Below are positions 22,722-31,849 of a stretch of DNA of 35,944 nt, piece by piece. The notes under the pieces were generated by a model that worked only from the letters and a program-made list of their open reading frames with translations, was not told the DNA's origin and ran no database searches. How positions within the stretch are numbered: the stretch's first letter is position 1; each line of letters starts with the position of its first letter. The stretch comes from Bdellovibrionales bacterium (GTDB taxonomy: Bacteria; Bdellovibrionota_G; JALEGL01; JAGRMV01), in contig JAGRAZ010000014.1 in assembly GCA_020434345.1 (NCBI GenBank), positions 1 through 35,944 on the forward strand, written 5' to 3'. The position numbers were made by a program, and so were the translations under genes.

Positions 22722-24505
22722 ATTCATACAGAACACATCATTGTGGAGAACTTAGTCAAAAAGAAGTCAGCCAAAAGGTAACTTTGTCAGGGTGGGTAGG
22801 TTCTAGAAGAGATCATGGCGGTCTTATTTTTATTGACCTTCGAGATCGATACGGAATGACTCAAATTGTTTTTAATCCAGAAACATGCCCAGAAGCGCAT
22901 ACAAGTGCTCAAAAATTTAGGGATGAATTTGTTATATCTATTCAAGGTGTTGTCGCTAAACGACCACAAAATATGGTAAACGCAAAAATGTCGACGGGTG
23001 AAATAGAAATTCTAGTTGATACGGTTGTACTTCTTTCATCATCTGAAGTTATTCCATTTCAAATTGAAGATGATGTTGAGGCATCAGAAGTAACAAGACT
23101 AAAATACCGATATTTAGATTTACGAAGACCTGCACTTCAAAAAAACATGGTCATCAGACATCAACTCAATCATACGATAAGAAATTTTTTAAACCAAGAG
23201 CGTTTTTTGGAAATTGAAACGCCCTACTTAACAAAATCAACACCTGAGGGTGCGAGAGACTACGTTGTCCCAAGCCGAGTGCATAAGGGAAAATTCTTTG
23301 CACTTCCTCAATCTCCACAGCTTTTTAAACAACTTTTGATGATTTCGGGGATGGATCGTTATTATCAAATTGTACGCTGTTTTCGTGATGAAGACTTGCG
23401 CTCTGATCGGCAACCAGAATTTACGCAGCTTGATATGGAACTTAGTTTCACCACGCAAAGAGAAATTCAACACATCATTGAGCAACTCATGGTACGCATC
23501 ATGAAAGAAACCATTGGGATCGATATACCAACTCCCTTTACACGCATGAGTTACCAAGAAGCCATGAGCTCCTACGCAACAGACAAACCTGACCTCCGTT
23601 ATCCTTTGCCACTTGTTGAATTATCGTCAATTGTGAAAAATACAGAATTTCAAGTGTTTCAAAAGATCATGCATGCGAAAGGCGAAATTAGAGGTATCAA
23701 AATACCGGGTGGAAACAGTTTATCACGAAGTCAGATCGATACTTTGACTAAAGATATTCAAAGCTATGGTGCAAAAGGATTGGTATGGATTCGCAAGAAT
23801 CAAAACACACTTTCCTCATCCATTGAAAAGTTTTTATCTCAAAATGAACTAGAAAATATCAGTGCTGCACTTGAACTTCAAGATCAAGACCTTGGTTTAA
23901 TTGTTGCAGATCAACCAAGTATTGCGAGATCATCACTATCGCAAATTAAGTCTGATGTGCTTTCAAAAATGAACTACCCTGTGGATCACCCTTGGGCATT
24001 TCTATGGGTGGAAGACTTCCCACTTTTTGAATATGATGCTGAACAGAAGCGATATGTATCTATTCACCATCCATTTACATCACCTCATCCAGAAGATCTT
24101 TCCAATGTAATGGAGAAGAAAAATCTTTCATCAATCCGATCCAATGCTTATGATTTAGTTCTTAACGGATATGAAATCGGCGGTGGAAGTATTCGTATTC
24201 ATCAAAACGAATTGCAACAAATCATCTTTTCTATTCTTGGACTTTCTGAAGCTGAAGCAAAAGAAAAATTTGGATTCTTCTTAGAGGCCTTGCAATATGG
24301 GACCCCTCCGCATGGCGGTATTGCACTTGGCTTAGATCGCATTGCAATGTTGCTTGCAAAATCTGACAGCCTACGTGACATTATTGCATTTCCAAAAACG
24401 CAAAACGCATATGACCTTATGGTTGACGCACCTTCAACGATCAGTATTGACCAACTTTTGGAATTACATCTTTCTCTTTTAGAAAAGAAGGGGTCTTCTT
24501 CCTAA
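22718..24505 (+). CDS. aspS: Aspartyl-tRNA synthetase
   Basis: Class IIb synthetase; 595 residues, the bacterial size class with the GAD insertion domain between motifs 2 and 3. The N-terminal OB-fold contains L-S-G-W-V-G-S-R-R-D-H-G-G near 24-36, followed by R-Y-L-D-L-R-R-P. Motif 1 runs through F-L-E-I-E-T-P, and motif 2 contains the FRDEDLRSDRQPEFTQLD block. Motif 3 is G-I-A-L-G-L-D-R near residue 541. Whether the enzyme is discriminating or also charges tRNA-Asn cannot be decided without knowing if asnS or gatCAB exist. It is coupled to hisS by a 4-base overlap and to rnhB by a 1-base overlap (TAATG). Confidence 0.96.
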   Translation: MNSYRTHHCGELSQKEVSQKVTLSGWVGSRRDHGGLIFIDLRDRYGMTQIVFNPETCPEAHTSAQKFRDEFVISIQGVVAKRPQNMVNAKMSTGEIEILVDTVVLLSSSEVIPFQIEDDVEASEVTRLKYRYLDLRRPALQKNMVIRHQLNHTIRNFLNQERFLEIETPYLTKSTPEGARDYVVPSRVHKGKFFALPQSPQLFKQLLMISGMDRYYQIVRCFRDEDLRSDRQPEFTQLDMELSFTTQREIQHIIEQLMVRIMKETIGIDIPTPFTRMSYQEAMSSYATDKPDLRYPLPLVELSSIVKNTEFQVFQKIMHAKGEIRGIKIPGGNSLSRSQIDTLTKDIQSYGAKGLVWIRKNQNTLSSSIEKFLSQNELENISAALELQDQDLGLIVADQPSIARSSLSQIKSDVLSKMNYPVDHPWAFLWVEDFPLFEYDAEQKRYVSIHHPFTSPHPEDLSNVMEKKNLSSIRSNAYDLVLNGYEIGGGSIRIHQNELQQIIFSILGLSEAEAKEKFGFFLEALQYGTPPHGGIALGLDRIAMLLAKSDSLRDIIAFPKTQNAYDLMVDAPSTISIDQLLELHLSLLEKKGSSS

Positions 24506-25107
24506 TGGATCAGCCATTGGCAATGGAGAGAACCTTTTTTTCCAAAGGATATCAAACCATTGGTGGACTTGATGAAGTAGGACGTGGTTGCATAGCAGGA
24601 CCCGTGGTTGCTGCTTGTGTGGTACTTGATCCCAACAAATTCGAAATTGCAGATAAAATTGATGATTCAAAGAAACTATCTGAAAACAAAAGAGAAGCCT
24701 TGGTTCCACTTATTACGCAGCAAGCAATTGCAATAGGAATTGGTCTTGTTGATCAATATCGAATTGATAAAATCAATATTTTACAAGCTTCGCTTGAAGC
24801 GATGGTCATTGCACTAAAAAATTGTGACGTACAACCAAGCTTATGTCTCATAGATGGGAATCAAAAAATCAAAACTTCGATTGAGCAAGTGACTGTTGTG
24901 CAAGGCGATCAAAAAGTTGTCGCCATTGCAGCAGCATCGATCATCGCAAAAGTCTATAGGGATTGTTTTATGAAAGATCAGGCACAGAAGTATCCATATT
25001 ACGGCTTTGATAAACATAAAGGATACGGAACAAAACTTCATAAAAACGCAATTTTACAACATGGATTTTGCGACCTCCACAGAAGAAGTTTTCGCATCAA
25101 TTTTTAA
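24505..25107 (+). CDS. rnhB: Ribonuclease HII
   Basis: Removes RNA from RNA-DNA hybrids and single ribonucleotides from DNA. The 200 residues begin the catalytic domain with G-L-D-E-V-G-R-G at 21-28, giving the first two metal ligands Asp23 and Glu24 plus the GRG motif. A DDSKKLS block, the L-I-D-G strand with the third acidic residue near 115, and A-S-I-I-A-K-V-Y-R-D with the fourth ligand complete the DEDD set. The start shares one base with the aspS stop; a second ATG six codons downstream is possible. Its neighbour is a YraN-type protein, a very common pairing in bacteria. Confidence 0.95.
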   Translation: MDQPLAMERTFFSKGYQTIGGLDEVGRGCIAGPVVAACVVLDPNKFEIADKIDDSKKLSENKREALVPLITQQAIAIGIGLVDQYRIDKINILQASLEAMVIALKNCDVQPSLCLIDGNQKIKTSIEQVTVVQGDQKVVAIAAASIIAKVYRDCFMKDQAQKYPYYGFDKHKGYGTKLHKNAILQHGFCDLHRRSFRINF

Positions 25108-25114
25108 CAAATTT

Positions 25115-25471
25115 ATGACGGATGCACAAAAACTTGGGAGTCAGGCAGAAATTTTTGCAAAAGAGTATCTACAAAAAATAGGATATCAGATTATTGATAC
25201 CAATTATCGATGTTCTTTGGGTGAAATCGATATCATCGCCAAAGATCACCATGAACTTGTGTTTATAGAGGTAAAATCGCTTTCAAATGCGAAGATTTTT
25301 GACCCAATGGATCATATGACCATAAAAAAACAAAAAAAATTGATTCAATTGGCACAAAGCTATACATCTTCATGGGTACAAGATATCGATCAACGTATTG
25401 ATATTATTTTAGTTTATTGTCATACAACACCATGGACACTGAACCATTTTAAAAATGCCATTGAAAACTAA
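25115..25471 (+). CDS. UPF0102 / YraN family protein (putative endonuclease)
   Basis: A 118-residue protein with the PD-(D/E)XK-like core of the UPF0102 family. It has the order G-S-Q-A-E-x-x-A-x-x-Y-L at the start, then N-Y-R-C-S-L-G-E-I-D-I-I-A with the acidic pair, then F-I-E-V-K-S supplying the E-x-K. The precise function is not established. I start at the ATG at 25115, 7 bases after the rnhB stop, because it places the conserved G-x-x-A-E block at the usual distance from the N-terminus. In-frame ATGs at 25007 and 25061 lie within rnhB and add non-conserved residues. No strong ribosome binding site is visible for 25115. Confidence 0.85.
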   Translation: MTDAQKLGSQAEIFAKEYLQKIGYQIIDTNYRCSLGEIDIIAKDHHELVFIEVKSLSNAKIFDPMDHMTIKKQKKLIQLAQSYTSSWVQDIDQRIDIILVYCHTTPWTLNHFKNAIEN

Positions 25472-26921
25472 ACAAAAAGAAAAATCAATTTCAGAGGTTT
25501 TGTCTTTTCCAAATCGGATTCAAAACACGCTGATATTTTATTATCTATTTCCTGTTCTATTATTATTTGTATTTTTAAGTTTCTTTTTTTACATTTCGAC
25601 AAAAAATTCATTGGATGAAGAGTTTGGGAAAAGACTTAAAGTTGTATCACAAATATGTGTTAATCAAATTAAACCAATTCAATTGGTTTCACTTCAAACT
25701 ACGGGAATTCATGGAAATACATATAAACTTCTAAAAGATCGTTTTCAAACAATATTGAAAGAAAATCAAATTGATCGAGTCTATATATTAGACTCACAAC
25801 ATACAATCATATTTGATTCAAAATCTGACATAAGTGTTGGAAATCCATTTGAACGATTTCACCTTCATGAGTTAGAAATCAAAAATACAATGTTAGGGGA
25901 TGTAACTTCTTCAACACTATTCAAAGGATCTGATGGAGAATTTTATAAAACATCCTTTTCACCGATCATTGATCAAGCAAACCAAACTGTTGCACTTGTT
26001 GGCGTTGATGGAAGTGCAACATTTTTTGATAATTTACGAAAACTGGAAAAAAGACTACTTATTACAGGTGTTATATTTATACTCATCATTTTGGTTATTA
26101 GTTACCTTCTCTCAAGAAAAATTGTTACACCTATTGAGCTTTTAGCCTTAGCCGCAAAGCGGATTGGTGACGGTCAAATTGAAAAAGAAATTTCCATAAC
26201 AAGTAAAAATGAAGTTGGGTTTCTTTCTTATGTAATGGATGAGATGAGAAAAAAAATTGTTGAAAGAGATGAAAGCTTACAAGTCATGCTTAGAGGTATT
26301 GCTCATGAAATAAGAAACCCTTTAGGTGGTATTGAATTATTTAGTGGAATTTTAAAGGAAAAAATTTCAGATGAAGATGCTCAGAAATCTATAGATAGAA
26401 TTATTCAAGAAACAAATAATCTTAAAAAACTTGTAGATGAGTTTTTACATTTTGCTAAAAACCCTGTCATTCAATTGAAGAAAACTGACCTAGATGAGTT
26501 TTTTGATGACGTTCATTTTCATTGGAAAAAGCGTCTTTTAGAAGAAAATATAGAATGGGATGTACACTTAGATGGTAAGCAATCTATCGAATGGGATGTA
26601 GATCAAATGAAACGCGTATTTCACAATATTATTGAAAATTCAATCCAAGCAATGGATAAAGAAATTAAAAGAATTCATATTGAAATATCCTCTGAAAAAA
26701 ATCACACTCTTTTTCGTGTCCAGGACAATGGATGCGGAATATCAACTCAGAATCAAGAAAAACTTTTTAAACCATTTTTTACAACAAAAACATTCGGTAA
26801 TGGTTTGGGGCTGGCTATGGTTCAAAAGATCATTCAAGCACATGGTGGTGATACTGAAATTCGATCTGAGGAAAAAGTTGGAACTACAATCATTATGATT
26901 TTACCTAACCAACAAGGGTAA
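25455..26921 (+). CDS. Sensor histidine kinase (periplasmic Cache-like sensor, HAMP, HisKA, HATPase)
   Basis: A 488-residue membrane histidine kinase. Transmembrane helices at about 26-47 and 200-220 flank a periplasmic region of about 150 residues with the strand pattern of a PDC/Cache sensor (Y-I-L-D-S...I-I-F-D-S, then V-A-L-V-G-V-D-G). A HAMP domain covers about 221-272. The HisKA motif is A-H-E-I-R-N-P-L with His284. The ATPase part has N-I-I-E-N-S-I-Q-A-M (N box), D-N-G-C-G-I (G1), and G-N-G-L-G-L-A-M (G2). This layout is the NtrB/ZraS-like class that pairs with sigma-54 activators. The ligand is unknown. It overlaps the UPF0102 gene by 17 bases and is followed 9 bases later by its regulator. 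Confidence 0.93.
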   Translation: MPLKTKQKEKSISEVLSFPNRIQNTLIFYYLFPVLLLFVFLSFFFYISTKNSLDEEFGKRLKVVSQICVNQIKPIQLVSLQTTGIHGNTYKLLKDRFQTILKENQIDRVYILDSQHTIIFDSKSDISVGNPFERFHLHELEIKNTMLGDVTSSTLFKGSDGEFYKTSFSPIIDQANQTVALVGVDGSATFFDNLRKLEKRLLITGVIFILIILVISYLLSRKIVTPIELLALAAKRIGDGQIEKEISITSKNEVGFLSYVMDEMRKKIVERDESLQVMLRGIAHEIRNPLGGIELFSGILKEKISDEDAQKSIDRIIQETNNLKKLVDEFLHFAKNPVIQLKKTDLDEFFDDVHFHWKKRLLEENIEWDVHLDGKQSIEWDVDQMKRVFHNIIENSIQAMDKEIKRIHIEISSEKNHTLFRVQDNGCGISTQNQEKLFKPFFTTKTFGNGLGLAMVQKIIQAHGGDTEIRSEEKVGTTIIMILPNQQG

Positions 26922-26930
26922 GGAGATTTT

Positions 26931-28283
26931 TTGGCACATATTCTAGTTATAGAAGACAATTCCACCATGAGAGAAGGTGTTTCGCAAGTTCTTGAAACCA
27001 TGGGGCATGATGTGTATGCAGCATCCAATGGACGAGAAGGGTTACAGTACTTTCAAATAGCGCACCCTGAACTTGTTATAACAGATTTAAAAATGGATGA
27101 CATCGACGGCATGCATGTTCTTAAAGATATAAAGGAACAAGCACCATCTACACTTGTCATGATGATTACAGCTTTTGGAACAATAGAACTTGCTGTAGAA
27201 GCCATGCAACTTGGTGCATTTGATTTTATTACAAAACCCTTTCCTCCTGACCTTCTCCGCGTGAAAGTTGGCAAAGCCCTTGAAGTTATTCGTACACACG
27301 CTGAAAATCAATACCTACGACAAGAACAAATGAAAAAGACAACTTCCATGCTTATTGGAAAATCGGCTTCTATACAAAAAATCCAACAACAAATTCAAAA
27401 GATTGCTCCAACGGATACGACTGTATTGATTACTGGAGAAAGCGGAACGGGAAAAGATTTGATTGCTCGCGCTATTCATCAGTCAAGTTTTAGATCAAAC
27501 AAGCCTTTTATTAAAGTAGATTGCTCTGCACTCAATGAAAACTTACTTGAAAGCGAACTTTTTGGGCACGAAAGAGGTGCTTTTACAGGTGCGCATCAAC
27601 GTAAACAAGGACGTTTTGAGCTTGCTGACGGCGGTACAATATTTTTGGATGAAATTGGTGAAATATCTTCAAATGTACAAATCAAACTTCTTCGTATTTT
27701 ACAGGATCGAAGTTTTGAAAGAGTTGGTGGCACTAAAACACACTCTGTCAACGTCCGCATCATTAGTGCGACAAATCAAAATCTTGCGCAAATGATAAAA
27801 GATAAAAAATTTCGTGAAGACTTGTATTATAGACTCAATATTGTCCCTATAGAATTACCTCCTCTTCGTGAAAGAAAGGAAGATATTCCAGATTTGGTTG
27901 AATTTTTTCTAGAAAAAATTCGTAACAAAACCAAAAGGAATATTCAAATGGATACTGAGGTTATTGAACTCTTTCAAAACTACGCTTGGCCGGGCAACAT
28001 TCGAGAACTCCATAATATGGTAGAACGAATTGCCGTTCTTGCCCCCTTTGAAACCATTGAAAAAAAGGATCTGCCGACTGAAATGACACAGACGGAAATC
28101 ACACCCTTTGATGAGGACGAAAAATCTTCGAAATTATTAACCGATGCTTTGGAAGATCTTGAAAAAAAACTTATATTACAGGCACTTAACGAATGTCATG
28201 GTGTTAAAGCGCAAGCAGCACAAAAATTAGGTATCAAATCTAGCGCTTTGTACTATAAACTAGAAAAGTATGGCCTTTTATAA
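26931..28283 (+). CDS. NtrC-family response regulator, sigma-54-dependent activator
   Basis: A 450-residue three-domain regulator. The receiver domain has the acidic pocket E8/D9, phospho-acceptor Asp52, Thr80 and Lys102. The AAA+ domain has Walker A GESGTGKD at 169-176, the sigma-54 contact loop GAFTGA at 216-221, a DE pair at 240-241 and the R-E-D-L-Y-Y-R-L-N block. The C-terminus holds a Fis-type helix-turn-helix (about 417-450) with A-A-Q-K-L-G-I. The start codon is TTG at 26931; it is supported by an AAGGAG at 26920-26925, five bases upstream, and by the start of the first receiver strand. It is the cognate partner of the kinase before it. No clear sigma-54 promoter was found in the window. 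Confidence 0.94.
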   Translation: MAHILVIEDNSTMREGVSQVLETMGHDVYAASNGREGLQYFQIAHPELVITDLKMDDIDGMHVLKDIKEQAPSTLVMMITAFGTIELAVEAMQLGAFDFITKPFPPDLLRVKVGKALEVIRTHAENQYLRQEQMKKTTSMLIGKSASIQKIQQQIQKIAPTDTTVLITGESGTGKDLIARAIHQSSFRSNKPFIKVDCSALNENLLESELFGHERGAFTGAHQRKQGRFELADGGTIFLDEIGEISSNVQIKLLRILQDRSFERVGGTKTHSVNVRIISATNQNLAQMIKDKKFREDLYYRLNIVPIELPPLRERKEDIPDLVEFFLEKIRNKTKRNIQMDTEVIELFQNYAWPGNIRELHNMVERIAVLAPFETIEKKDLPTEMTQTEITPFDEDEKSSKLLTDALEDLEKKLILQALNECHGVKAQAAQKLGIKSSALYYKLEKYGLL

Positions 28284-29463
28284 GCATAACATACGGACTG
28301 TCTTTGTTTGTTTTTGTCTGCTTTTAGCATCAACTGCAGCAGCGAATACTTCTGGACATTATCAGCAGCAATACACACAACTTCAAAGTATACAGCAGCA
28401 AATTGACGCTCAAACCAATCAAATTGAAACATTACAACAAAATTTAAATGAAAAAGGAGATGAAATCTCAAAACTTAAAAAGAGTAAGGATTTGAGTTTT
28501 TTTCAGCAATTGCAACTTCAAAAATATATGCAAGAAGCCCAAAGTCTTTCTGTCAACCTTGATCAAAAATATCAAAAAAAATCACAAATGGAAGATCAAT
28601 TTTCAAAACTTCAAAAATCACTGATTCGATCCATTGAATCGGATCTTTCTAAAGCACATCTTTTAGAAAAAGAACAAACAAAATCACTAATGACATTGCA
28701 TCAAAACGTTTCTCACCTTGGAAAAACTCCAGCACAGAAAGCAAACCAAACATTAACTTTATCAACACAAAATTCCTCTGAACATTCATTGGAACAATGG
28801 ATTGTCCTGCAGGATCTACAAATCTATACACAGGATCTAATCGAAGAGACCAAACAGGAATTGGCATACGAAAAACAACAAGTACTTTTAACAAAAGAGC
28901 TTTCTCATTTAATGAATGAAGAAATGTTTTTTAGTGAGCAGGGTTTCATACAGGGAACAGCACGTAAACAACAACCCACGTCCGATATCGCAGTTACATC
29001 AAAAGAAGGCGCACAAAATCCAACAACACCAACTGAAACACCAGAAACGCCAACAGACCCTGCCCCTACTGACCCAGAACCTACTCCTGACACACCTGCT
29101 GATCCAAACATAGATCCCTCAACAGATATATCTGTGGATGCTGATATATCTACACCATCAACCATTGATGAAATTGATCCCAAAGTACAATCGCTCATGA
29201 TGGATAATATTTTTCCCGAAGTTCCATCGTCTAGCGGACAACTTGATATTACATCACACCACAATGAATCAGGTCGATCTGATTTTTATGAAAATCCAAA
29301 TGATTTTACCAACGTATTGGCATCTCTTGCCCCACAAAAAGGTGAAACCAAAGAAGAGTTTTTAACAAGAAAAATTCAATATCTTCAAAGTATTTTACAT
29401 AAATTGCAAACAAGTGCTTCTGAGGCAAAGAAAGATTTTGAAAGAAGCCATATAAATGAATAA
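28270..29463 (+). CDS. Exported coiled-coil protein with Pro/Thr-rich linker
   Basis: Not recognised as a named family. The 397 residues begin with a signal peptide (hydrophobic about 10-24, cleavage after a run of alanines near 25). Residues about 30-130 are rich in Gln, Lys, Leu and Glu with heptad spacing, giving long coiled-coil helices, and a second helical part spans 160-215. A low-complexity Pro/Thr/Asp-rich linker (about 238-292, P-T-x-x-P repeats) is followed by an acidic segment and a C-terminal helical part. This looks like a periplasmic spacer or filament-like protein. It overlaps the regulator by 14 bases and the next gene by 8, so the three genes are coupled. Confidence 0.75.
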   Translation: MAFYKHNIRTVFVCFCLLLASTAAANTSGHYQQQYTQLQSIQQQIDAQTNQIETLQQNLNEKGDEISKLKKSKDLSFFQQLQLQKYMQEAQSLSVNLDQKYQKKSQMEDQFSKLQKSLIRSIESDLSKAHLLEKEQTKSLMTLHQNVSHLGKTPAQKANQTLTLSTQNSSEHSLEQWIVLQDLQIYTQDLIEETKQELAYEKQQVLLTKELSHLMNEEMFFSEQGFIQGTARKQQPTSDIAVTSKEGAQNPTTPTETPETPTDPAPTDPEPTPDTPADPNIDPSTDISVDADISTPSTIDEIDPKVQSLMMDNIFPEVPSSSGQLDITSHHNESGRSDFYENPNDFTNVLASLAPQKGETKEEFLTRKIQYLQSILHKLQTSASEAKKDFERSHINE

Positions 29464-30511
29464 ATTTGTATGTCTGGTTATACTTTTTTTTGCAATTTCT
29501 TCCTACGCTCAAGAGGAAGAATACGGAATCTATGCACAAACAGGTCTAGAATATGATAGCAATGTTTTAAAAACATTTAATCAAAACAAAGGTGACTTTT
29601 TAGCAAGAATCCTTCTTCATGCAGAAGGAAGTCTTGTCAATACACAAAAAACAAACCTTCGTTTATCGTACAACGGAGGGGGTAAAAAATTCTTCGAATC
29701 ATCTGAACAGAATATGATGATTCATTCTCTTGGAATCCCTATTGCGATAAAACTCAACCCTAATCACGGAATTTATTTTCGAACTTTCCTAAAATATCAA
29801 AATGAGAACAACGATAAAGATGCTGATAATTTAGATGTGAATGAAGATTTCTTTTCTATTCGGCAACTAATTGCTTGGAATATTATGCTCAAAACAAAGC
29901 ATCGTTTTAAACTTTCAGGTGATATTGGTTATTTTCATTTTTTTCCATTCGACCCTTTTAGCTTTTATTCAGAAACTGTTACCTTAGAATATCGCTATCA
30001 ACTTCAATCTAAAATATGGCTTTCAACACAGTATGGTTTGAATTTTCAACAATTCCAATCATCTGATCGTGCTGATACTGAACATGAATTTTCAGCAGGT
30101 ATTCATAGCTTTATGATTCCTTACATTAGTTTAAAATACCAATTTGAGATTAATAGATCTTCGGTTGACCTGTATGACTCAACAAATCATCGAATCACAC
30201 TTTTAATTTCTCACCTGATGGGAAAAAGAAATCAAAATGATGATTCAGCTTTGTTTTCTGTTCACTTTTTGTCAACACTTCAGCTTAGAAACTTTCCATC
30301 CGTTACTGCCTTTACAGCAGAGGGTACAAGGTATTTGGTGACAGGCGCTGAAGACCAGAATTTTAACCATGTAACATTAAAACTTTCATTTCATCCACAG
30401 AAGCATTGGGCTATTGAAACTAAATACTCTCGGTTTTCAAATGAGCTTTCCTCTGAAGATGGAGATTTTTCACGCAATTTATATTACTTTGGATTTCGTT
30501 ACGCTATATAG
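29456..30511 (+). CDS. Predicted outer-membrane beta-barrel protein
   Basis: A 351-residue exported protein with a signal peptide (MNK, hydrophobic 4-14, cleavage after SSYA near 18). The mature part starts with a G-L-E-Y-D-S-N-V segment that is common at the start of outer-membrane barrels of the capsule/porin type. It continues with many short amphipathic strands in which aromatic and hydrophobic residues alternate (for example near residues 60-75, 150-190 and 230-300). The last residues are Y-Y-F-G-F-R-Y-A-I, close to the aromatic C-terminal signature used for BAM insertion but ending in Ile. Substrate unknown. Being coupled to the coiled-coil protein suggests an envelope-spanning pair. 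It ends in an 8-base palindrome shared with the rpe stop. Confidence 0.72.
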   Translation: MNKFVCLVILFFAISSYAQEEEYGIYAQTGLEYDSNVLKTFNQNKGDFLARILLHAEGSLVNTQKTNLRLSYNGGGKKFFESSEQNMMIHSLGIPIAIKLNPNHGIYFRTFLKYQNENNDKDADNLDVNEDFFSIRQLIAWNIMLKTKHRFKLSGDIGYFHFFPFDPFSFYSETVTLEYRYQLQSKIWLSTQYGLNFQQFQSSDRADTEHEFSAGIHSFMIPYISLKYQFEINRSSVDLYDSTNHRITLLISHLMGKRNQNDDSALFSVHFLSTLQLRNFPSVTAFTAEGTRYLVTGAEDQNFNHVTLKLSFHPQKHWAIETKYSRFSNELSSEDGDFSRNLYYFGFRYAI

Positions 30512-31163
30512 AAATTTTTTTCTTCATGGTTGCAATAACATCGCTGTAAGGTGGTGCACCAAAAATAGCTGAGCCTGCTACAAAAATATCAACACCATAA
30601 GATGCAAGTTGACCAATGTTATCTACATTGACCCCACCATCGATCTCGATCCAAATTTTTTCGTTGGTTCGATCAATTTTTTTTCGAAGTGTCTGAATTT
30701 TGTTTACCATTTCCGGAATAAAAGATTGGCCTCCAAAACCCGGATTAACCGTCATGAGAAGCACCATATCTATATCATCCCAAATATGATCAAGAGCATA
30801 TAATGGGGTTGCAGGATTGAGAGCAACAGCAGCCTTGGCACCACCTTTTCGAATCATAGATAAGGCTCTCTGAATATGTGGTGTACTTTCAGGATGTACT
30901 GAAATAATATCAGCACCAGCATCAAGAAAATCAGGAATGTATTTTTCTGGATTTTGTATCATTAAATGAACATCAAGTGGCTTGGTCGCAACTTTCTTGA
31001 TACTTTTAACTACAGGTGGGCCGATGGTTATATTGGGTACAAAATGCCCATCCATAACATCCACATGTATAAAATCTGCCCCTGCTTTCTCTACAGAGCT
31101 GATTTCTTCGCCCAGTTTTGCAAAATTAGCTGACAAAATTGAAGGTGCTATTTTTTTATTCAT
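30504..31163 (-). CDS. rpe: Ribulose-phosphate 3-epimerase
   Basis: Pentose phosphate pathway enzyme interconverting ribulose-5-phosphate and xylulose-5-phosphate; 219 residues, a TIM barrel of normal length. Family motifs are complete: P-S-I-L-S-A-N-F at 7-14 with the catalytic region, H-V-D-V-M-D-G-H-F-V-P-N near 34-45, H-L-M-I-Q-N-P near 66-72, N-P-G-F-G-G-Q-S-F near 140 and I-D-G-G-V near 174. It is the last gene of the fmt - PASTA - rpe group and overlaps the PASTA gene by 4 bases. Its end converges with the barrel gene (8 bases shared). Confidence 0.96.
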   Translation of the reverse strand: MNKKIAPSILSANFAKLGEEISSVEKAGADFIHVDVMDGHFVPNITIGPPVVKSIKKVATKPLDVHLMIQNPEKYIPDFLDAGADIISVHPESTPHIQRALSMIRKGGAKAAVALNPATPLYALDHIWDDIDMVLLMTVNPGFGGQSFIPEMVNKIQTLRKKIDRTNEKIWIEIDGGVNVDNIGQLASYGVDIFVAGSAIFGAPPYSDVIATMKKKISI

Positions 31164-31849
31164 GATTGACTCCTTATCATAACTAAATCACCACTTTTCA
31201 CAACACTTCCTTGCGGTGGATCGGTTAAAATTCTATCGTTCTTTTTAAAAGACCCAATTTTACGCAATGTAATACCCTTACTAATCAAATCACGCTCAAA
31301 CGAATCTAGATACTCTGAATTTTGAATTTCTTTAAGAATCCATACAGACTGACAAGCTTGATCTTCTACCAGTATTTTCATCTTTTTTTCTTTTTCCATC
31401 CAAACAAGATCTAATACTGCATTAGACGATTTATCATTACAAATATGAATTGTTTCGAAAAATGAAACTTGTTGTTCTTGTAGCATATTTTGTACTTGAA
31501 TAAGTGGTTTCCCTATAAGTTGATCTTTCCAATTTTTATTGGGTCCTTTTGATACAACAAACGATATTTCTCTATCCTCTGTAATTTTTTGATTAGGTTC
31601 AATATTTTGTTCTAAAATGATGCCTTCTTGTAAAAAGAAATTATATCTCTCTTCTTTTATAGACCCCTTTAAATGCAGCGTAGAAAGTATGTTTTGGGTT
31701 TCAAACCAAGACTTACCTTCAAAATTCGGAAGTACAACTTCTTTTTTTTCCGATACAAAAAATTGTAGACTAATATAAAATACTACACTGAAGACACTTG
31801 CAAAAATCAATCCACGTACAATCCACTTTTTTGTGTTTATGTGCACCAT
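31160..31849 (-). CDS. PASTA-domain membrane protein without kinase domain
   Basis: A 229-residue protein with a short cytoplasmic tail, one transmembrane helix at about 11-32, and a periplasmic part with two or three PASTA repeats (about 38-101, 108-171 and 172-229). The first shows V-V-L-P-N-F-E-G-K, I-L-E-Q-N-I-E-P-N-Q and V-S-K-G; the last shows I-L-T-D-P-P-Q-G-S-V-V-K-S-G. PASTA modules bind muropeptides or beta-lactams in PBPs and Ser/Thr kinases. Here neither partner is fused. It overlaps fmt by 13 bases and rpe by 4. In Geobacter-like deltaproteobacteria I recall a similar PASTA gene between fmt/rsmB and rpe; the role is unknown. Confidence 0.83.
   Translation of the reverse strand: MVHINTKKWIVRGLIFASVFSVVFYISLQFFVSEKKEVVLPNFEGKSWFETQNILSTLHLKGSIKEERYNFFLQEGIILEQNIEPNQKITEDREISFVVSKGPNKNWKDQLIGKPLIQVQNMLQEQQVSFFETIHICNDKSSNAVLDLVWMEKEKKMKILVEDQACQSVWILKEIQNSEYLDSFERDLISKGITLRKIGSFKKNDRILTDPPQGSVVKSGDLVMIRSQS

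Noticed and set aside
29020-29120. Tandem repeat or CRISPR-like array
   Set aside because: The repetition comes from codons of the Pro/Thr-rich linker; units are irregular and there are no spacers.
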